From the NCBI RefSeq assembly GCF_018320785.1, contig NC_054882.1, forward strand, positions 26,974,719 to 27,038,718: a DNA stretch of 64,000 nt. Direction: 5' to 3'. Below are positions 59,474 through 64,000 of this stretch, piece by piece. A model generated the notes under the pieces. That model had not been told where the DNA came from and made no database searches. It was given only the letters and a program-made list of their open reading frames with translations. The DNA comes from Cheilinus undulatus. Taxonomy: Eukaryota > Chordata > Actinopteri > Labriformes > Labridae. A program made the translations under genes and the position numbers. The number at the start of each line of letters is the position of its first letter. Position 1 is the stretch's first letter.

Positions 59474-61320
59474 TTTTGTAACTATTTTATAATTAAAGGA
59501 AAAGTTGATATGTTTGGAAAGGAGGTTGGCTGCCAAACTGACACAAATCAGATACAGATACGAATCATATCATTCTCAAGCTTGTATGCTCTTTATTTGA
59601 TTCCAGTTCCACATAAAAAGTTGCAGGATCCAAAAATGACATGTGACAGGTAGTGTAGTACCTTTATCCCATGACTTTGCTGCTATTTATGAGGAAGTTG
59701 GATTGAGAGCAAGCTGCAGAACATCAAGCAAGATCACTTGGTTGTCAAAACTAAGGTTGTAAAGTCATCAGCTGAGACTAAAAACCTCATAAAGCCCCCG
59801 AATATCTTTGTATTTTACACTTCTGTTTTTGCATGAGGAAAAGGATTTACAAGTCGCTTTAAACAGTCTGACCTTTGCATCTTAAATCTGGCAAGAAAGT
59901 GAGCGGGCAATTATCTCAAATTGATAAACTATTCCTTTAAATCAAGGCTGCATCTTCCTTGCACTCACTCGGTCGTCTCCCCTCTAGGAGCTTATCTACG
60001 TCACACTCAGACTGCCTTTGCCAGCAATGTGTCCCCCCTCCTATAAAAATTAGCTTGTGCGTGTTATTTTCATAACGGCTGCAGGATCAATACATTCATT
60101 CCCATTTTAGCCGCTTTGCCCCTTTGCCTACCCACGCCCCAGAATAGGACAGCTTGCAAATCTCAGCCGCCATGTCAGCTAATCACAGCCCTATTGCTTC
60201 AGTCATTCTTGCCCCATTGCTGGCCTGGCGCAGCGAGAGATTTTACCCAGAGGTCAGTGGGCTGGTCAGCTTGTCTAAGTCCAAACTCCCCTCCTGCCAG
60301 GTGGATCAGAGGGAGGCAAGTGGTTCACTTCACCGCTGAGAAAATGAGATCACACTGCCACAACAGGGGGGCTGCCTTTGGAAGACCTTCATTCCAGGCT
60401 ACGAGATAATAGAGGAAAACTATTTGCATCAACCAAGATGACATTATCATGAATCAGACCTTGTGATATATTCTCTTCATGTCTGGCACTTCCAGGTGTC
60501 AACTGTCGCTCAGATATTTCTACTTTATAAAAGTTAAAGATCTAAAAAGGAAATATAAGAGATAAATGGAGGCTGTTGGTTTCTTCAATATAAAGCATTT
60601 TCACTTAAGTGCCTCATTAGACAGTATAATGTTCTGTTTTTGTTTTTGTTTTGTTTCTTTTTTTTGGGGGGGGAGGGGGTAACTCCTGTTAATTGAGGCT
60701 GATTCTGTGCACCTTTGAAGCTTGTCCCTTGTTTTCAAGTTAACGATCCTTCAGAGACACATCTGTATTGATGGTAGAAATGAAACTTGATTAACTGCAT
60801 CTCATTTCTATATGTGCTAAATCTTTAATTAATTAATACATAAATGCAAATACAAAGAAGACCACACTGGGAAAGCTTGGAGGGCAACATATGGTGGCCT
60901 GAGGCAGGGTCTCATTGGTTCAATCAGAAGTTAATTCTATGAGAACTTCTAGTAAAATCATAAACAAACAGCAGCAATGGGAAGAATTCACTGAAACCCC
61001 TTTAACATAAACATTTGTCGATAGTATGATTATCTTTAACTATTATGATTTAGTAGAGTTTTATCAATAAAAATGATGTATAAGTTGTGGACCATGGAAT
61101 GGTATGTTAATACACTGTAGGAAGTAGAACTGATTTAACTGATATAGGGGAACCAACTGTATGAGGGAAACTTTAAAAAGTAGAAGGAGTGCAATGAAAT
61201 CTGTAGGGCTGACAGCTTCCATTCGGTTGGTCAATTGTTTGGTCGAAAAAGCTATTGTCCGATTAAGATCACCCTGGTCAGCGAGTCCCATCCCCCAATT
61301 TCTTTCTTACTGTTTAATCA
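59474..61320. other. Non-coding DNA; homopolymer tract; possible regulatory patch
   Basis: A T-rich then G-rich tract lies at about 60630-60680 (T-runs, then GGGGGGGGAGGGGG). The stretch 60050-60420 is complex and GC-richer and might be regulatory. A 97-codon plus frame (60116-60409) there overlaps another in a second frame and shows no domain. Nothing else is supported. Confidence 0.4.
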
Positions 61321-61395
61321 TGAACACTGACCTTAATTTATTCAGGTGAGGCCTGCAGGTCAGTAGATGTTGTTCTTGGTTCCTTTGTTACTGCT
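61321..61395 (+). repeat. Fragment of a second DNA-transposon family
   Basis: ACACTGACCTTAATTTATTC followed by AGGTGAGGCCTGCAGGTCAG and TAGATGTTGTTCTTGGTTCC is a phrase I recognise from fish Tc1-type elements, unrelated to the transposase that follows. It appears to be a mosaic junction. Confidence 0.35.
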
Positions 61396-62250
61396 TTTTA
61401 AACAGACCAACCTTCATGTGGCCTTCAGATTAGCTCAAGAACAGTGCGTAGAGAGCTTCATGGAATGGGTTTCCATGGCCGAGCAGCTGCATCCAAGCCA
61501 TACATCACCAAGTACAATGCAAAACATCGGATGCAGTGGTGTAAAGCACGCCACCACTGGACTCTAGAGCAGTGGAGACAGATTCTCTGGAGTGACGAAT
61601 CACGCTTCTCCATCTGGCAATCTGATGGACGAGTCTGGGTTTGGCAGTTGCCAGGAGAACGGTCCTTCTCTCACTGCATTGTGCCAAGTGTAAAGTTTGG
61701 TGGAGGGGAGATTATGGTGTTGGGTTGTTTATCAGGAGCTGAGCTTGGCCCCATAGTTCCAGTGAAAGGAACTCTGAATGCTTCAGCATATCAAGAGATT
61801 TTAGACAATTCCATGCTCCCAACTTGAGGGAACAGTTTGGGGATGGCCCCTTCCTGTTCCAACATGACTGTTCACCAGTGCACAAAGCAAGGTCCATAAA
61901 GACATGGATGAGAGAGTTTGGTGTGGATGAACCTGGCTGGCCTGCACAGAGACCTGACCTCAACCCGATAGAACACCTTTGGGATGAATTAGAGCGGAGA
62001 CTGAGAGCCAGGCCTTCTCGTCCAACATCAGTGTGTGACCTCACAAATGCGCTCCTGGAAGAATGGTCAAAAATTCCCATAAACACACTCCTAAACCTTC
62101 TGGAAAACCTTCCCAGGAGAGATGAAGCTGTTATAGCTGCAAAGGGTGGACCGACGTCATATTAAACCCTATGGATTAAGAATGAGATGTCACTTAATTT
62201 CATATGCCAGTCAAGGCAGGTGAGCAAATACTTTTGGCAATATAGTGTAC
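61396..62250 (+). mobile_element. Tc1/mariner element, 5'-truncated
   Basis: Carries most of a Tc1 transposase and the right terminus (AAATACTTTTGGCAATATAG followed by TGTAC, ending at 62250), the classic fish Tc1 end. The left terminus and N-terminal DNA-binding region are missing. Confidence 0.85.
61434..62165 (+). pseudogene. Tc1 DD34E transposase pseudogene (single frameshift)
   Basis: Tc1 transposases cut and rejoin DNA at terminal inverted repeats using a DDE triad. Frame 1 (61444-61827, 127 codons) contains HRMQWCKARHHW and WSDESRFSIW with the first catalytic Asp (residue 51). Frame 2 (61824-62165, 113 codons) contains FQHDCSPVHKA (second Asp, residue 15) and PDLNPIEHLWDEL (Glu, residue 50), 34 residues apart, as in DD34E. 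The two frames meet at CCAACTTGAGGG near 61820, where one base appears lost compared with family members. All three catalytic residues survive, so this is the best preserved of the four transposases here, but the paired/HTH N-terminus is absent. Confidence 0.85.
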
Positions 62251-63000
62251 ATCATTGTTGTCCGTGATGGTTTTCATTGTCCAATATTACATAAGCAGTG
62301 GTCACACACTTTAGCTACACATATATGCTACACACTTACACCTGACCCAAGCCCTCCACCTCTCAATGATATAGAGCCACTGAACTTTTTCTGGGTGTGA
62401 TAGATGGATGGCAGAGGGTCCCCGAGGGAGCGGTGATTAAACAGGAAGTAGAGAGAGTCACTGCGCATAGAAGGAAATGGATGACCCCTCCTCCTCCTCA
62501 GAGAAGAGAAGAGGGAAGGAATGAAAGGCAGCCATAGATTATCAATAAAGTCAATACGGCATTGTGTTACAACTCACCTCTGACCTAAGCAGGGTTTCTA
62601 GCTCTGATGTCCTTACCAGGATCTGACAATCTGATAAGAGAGTCATAATTTTCTCATAATTTTAATTTTAGATACTTATTTCTTATCAAGATTTGAGGGA
62701 TTAATACATTCAGAAAATAGAAATGAATAAATGTAGGTATAATTTGACTTCATGTGATGTCTTATTTATTTCAAATTCTCACATTACTATGCAAATTATT
62801 AAATAATGATCTTGCAGTCACTTTATCAAAGCATTATCACTTCATACCTAATTAGGATTCTGGTCACAGTCAATGAGAGGCTTGTTTCAACATATACCAT
62901 ATCACCGCTGCTTCTATACAGTAATGCCACCGAGCTGAAATCTAAGACCTGCTACTTTAATTCATCTCCAGCATTCAATGTTTAATTTTTAGCCTCAGCC
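62251..63000. other. Non-coding DNA, nothing specific
   Basis: AT-rich sequence without recognisable repeat ends or frames. Confidence 0.45.
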
Positions 63001-63340
63001 ACCCACAGGGACTTTAACCCTTTCTGCTGTCTCATTTTAATCGGACGCTTTTTTGTTAAATGTTTAACTTAAATTGGGAGCCTCATAAATATTCCAAATC
63101 ACTCGTCCTGTGTTTGATGAGGAAATGAGCCTCGTACCCGCCGTGATTCCCCAGGCAGGCGGCGAGGGGGGAAAAAAGCCCTACAACTTAACTCTTGGAA
63201 GTAGACCTGTGCGCCGCTCTGACAGCCTACATTAGCGAACGGCAAATTGTTTTAACAATGTGAGGGCCACCTTTGTGTCGAGATAATGATGATATCTCTT
63301 TTCTGTGGCGCTACATGCTACTGAGGTAATCACAAAGGTC
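63001..63340. promoter_or_regulatory. Candidate conserved non-coding element
   Basis: Complex, CpG-containing stretch (CCGCCGTGATTCCCCAGG, GGCGGCGAGGGGGGAAAA) with TTTAATCGGACGC, CCTCATAAATATTCC and GATAATGATGATATC motifs, out of character with the flanking AT-rich DNA. No transposon features. Inference from composition only. Confidence 0.25.
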
Positions 63341-63896
63341 TTTACAGTCATCACTGCCTCAGAGCACCTTTTATGGTCTAAAGGGAAAACAGCTTGTACT
63401 GAATATGAATCCACTGCTCTATCAGAGAATTTACCCAGAGAATAATGATCTGAAGCATGTTTGATATGTTTTAAGTTTATTAAAATCATACTATTCCTCA
63501 AGAACATGGACTGTTTAAAAAGATGGATGACATCACAGCTCCCCTAAAGTGAAGCCAAAACATTTGGAGCTCCTGTGAGAGGCTGCAGTCGAAGTCTTTA
63601 GCTCTTCCTCCTCCTAACAGATGGGCATTGTGTCAAACTAAAAAACATAAGATATACATGAAATGCTTTTTTGTTCACAAAATTGATTTTTGCTTCCATA
63701 GCTAGTTTTTGGGCTGATGTAAGTCTGAAAAAAAGCAATATACCAGTGTGAAGTGCTGTGACATGTGTTGTCAATACTGCAAGTGTGCTCATCAGCATCA
63801 TTCACTGCATGCAATCTTATGTGATTTAAAAGGTGAAAAGGTGAGATACCTAGCTATGCAAACCAGACTGGCAGCATCTTTTTTAACAGGTTTACT
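63341..63896. other. Non-coding DNA, nothing specific
   Basis: Frames at 63232-63507 and 63598-63801 on the minus strand have no known motif. Confidence 0.4.
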
Positions 63897-64000
63897 CCTA
63901 ACCTGACACACCAGATGGATGTGTTTCACACATCCATTTGGTAAACCACTCATAGACAGTGTTTGGGAAAGGGCAGAGCCTTTGAAAAAAAACTCGGAGT
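63897..64000 (+). repeat. Dispersed MITE-like repeat, copy 3 (cut by window edge)
   Basis: CTAACCTGACACACCAGATG at 63898, followed by GTTTGGGAAAGGGCAGAGCC, matches copy 1 at 3967-4200 in order and spacing. It runs off the end of the window. Confidence 0.6.

Noticed and set aside
60116..60409. 97-codon plus-strand frame
   Set aside because: No recognisable domain and overlapped by another frame at 60154-60339; base composition resembles flanking non-coding DNA.
60630..60680. G-quadruplex
   Set aside because: The G-rich tract is one block (GGGGGGGGAGGGGG) and not four spaced runs; a quadruplex is possible but not specifically indicated.

Overview
The window looks like vertebrate, most likely teleost fish, chromosomal DNA. 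It is AT-rich and intron- or intergenic-like. It carries several degraded Tc1/mariner transposases, a hAT-like element, MITEs, tRNA-derived SINEs, a 5'-truncated L1-like LINE, LINE 3' tails, a solo LTR in two copies, and a 27 kb tandem satellite. I find no intact protein-coding host gene. The short open frames are transposon relics, satellite shadows or chance.

Layout. 1-2.2 kb: flank with a CpG-rich patch (about 1690-2150) that could be a promoter or 5' exon, and a weak possible exon at the very edge. 2.2-9.6 kb: unremarkable DNA with one dispersed MITE-like repeat, two tRNA-derived SINEs and an internally deleted Tc1-like element. 9.6-12.3 kb: a hAT-like element with AAGTC subterminal repeats, a LINE tail, a Tc1-like relic and a small MITE. 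12.3-19.6 kb: mostly unannotatable, with one candidate regulatory element. 19.6-21.7 kb: Tc1-like relics, one carrying a nested MITE with a perfect 8-bp target duplication. 21.7-25.9 kb: two candidate conserved non-coding regions. 25.9-27.0 kb: an L1-like insertion with a 15-bp target duplication, itself hit by a tRNA-derived SINE. 27-30.2 kb: nothing firm.

30.2-59.1 kb is the centrepiece. The two ends of one PIF/Harbinger-type element lie in inverted orientation about 28.85 kb apart. Its Myb/SANT-like accessory gene on the minus strand is split in the middle of its first coding exon by a satellite array of roughly 116 monomers of about 204 bp (31555-58805). The array is layered: family A at both outer edges, family B in the core, with hybrid monomers at the junctions. 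It contains a 978-bp non-autonomous DNA element (41527-42504), two nearly identical 1.27-kb solo-LTR copies at the same monomer position (52290-53560 and 55612-56877), and at least two higher-order repeat patterns (an 819-bp 4-mer and a 1.43-kb 7-mer). Both array ends fall at the same register of the monomer, at a shared TTTAA.

59.1-64 kb: dispersed repeats, a frameshifted Tc1 DD34E transposase (61434-62165), and another candidate regulatory region near 63.0-63.3 kb. All family assignments rest on motifs read by eye; no database search was possible.
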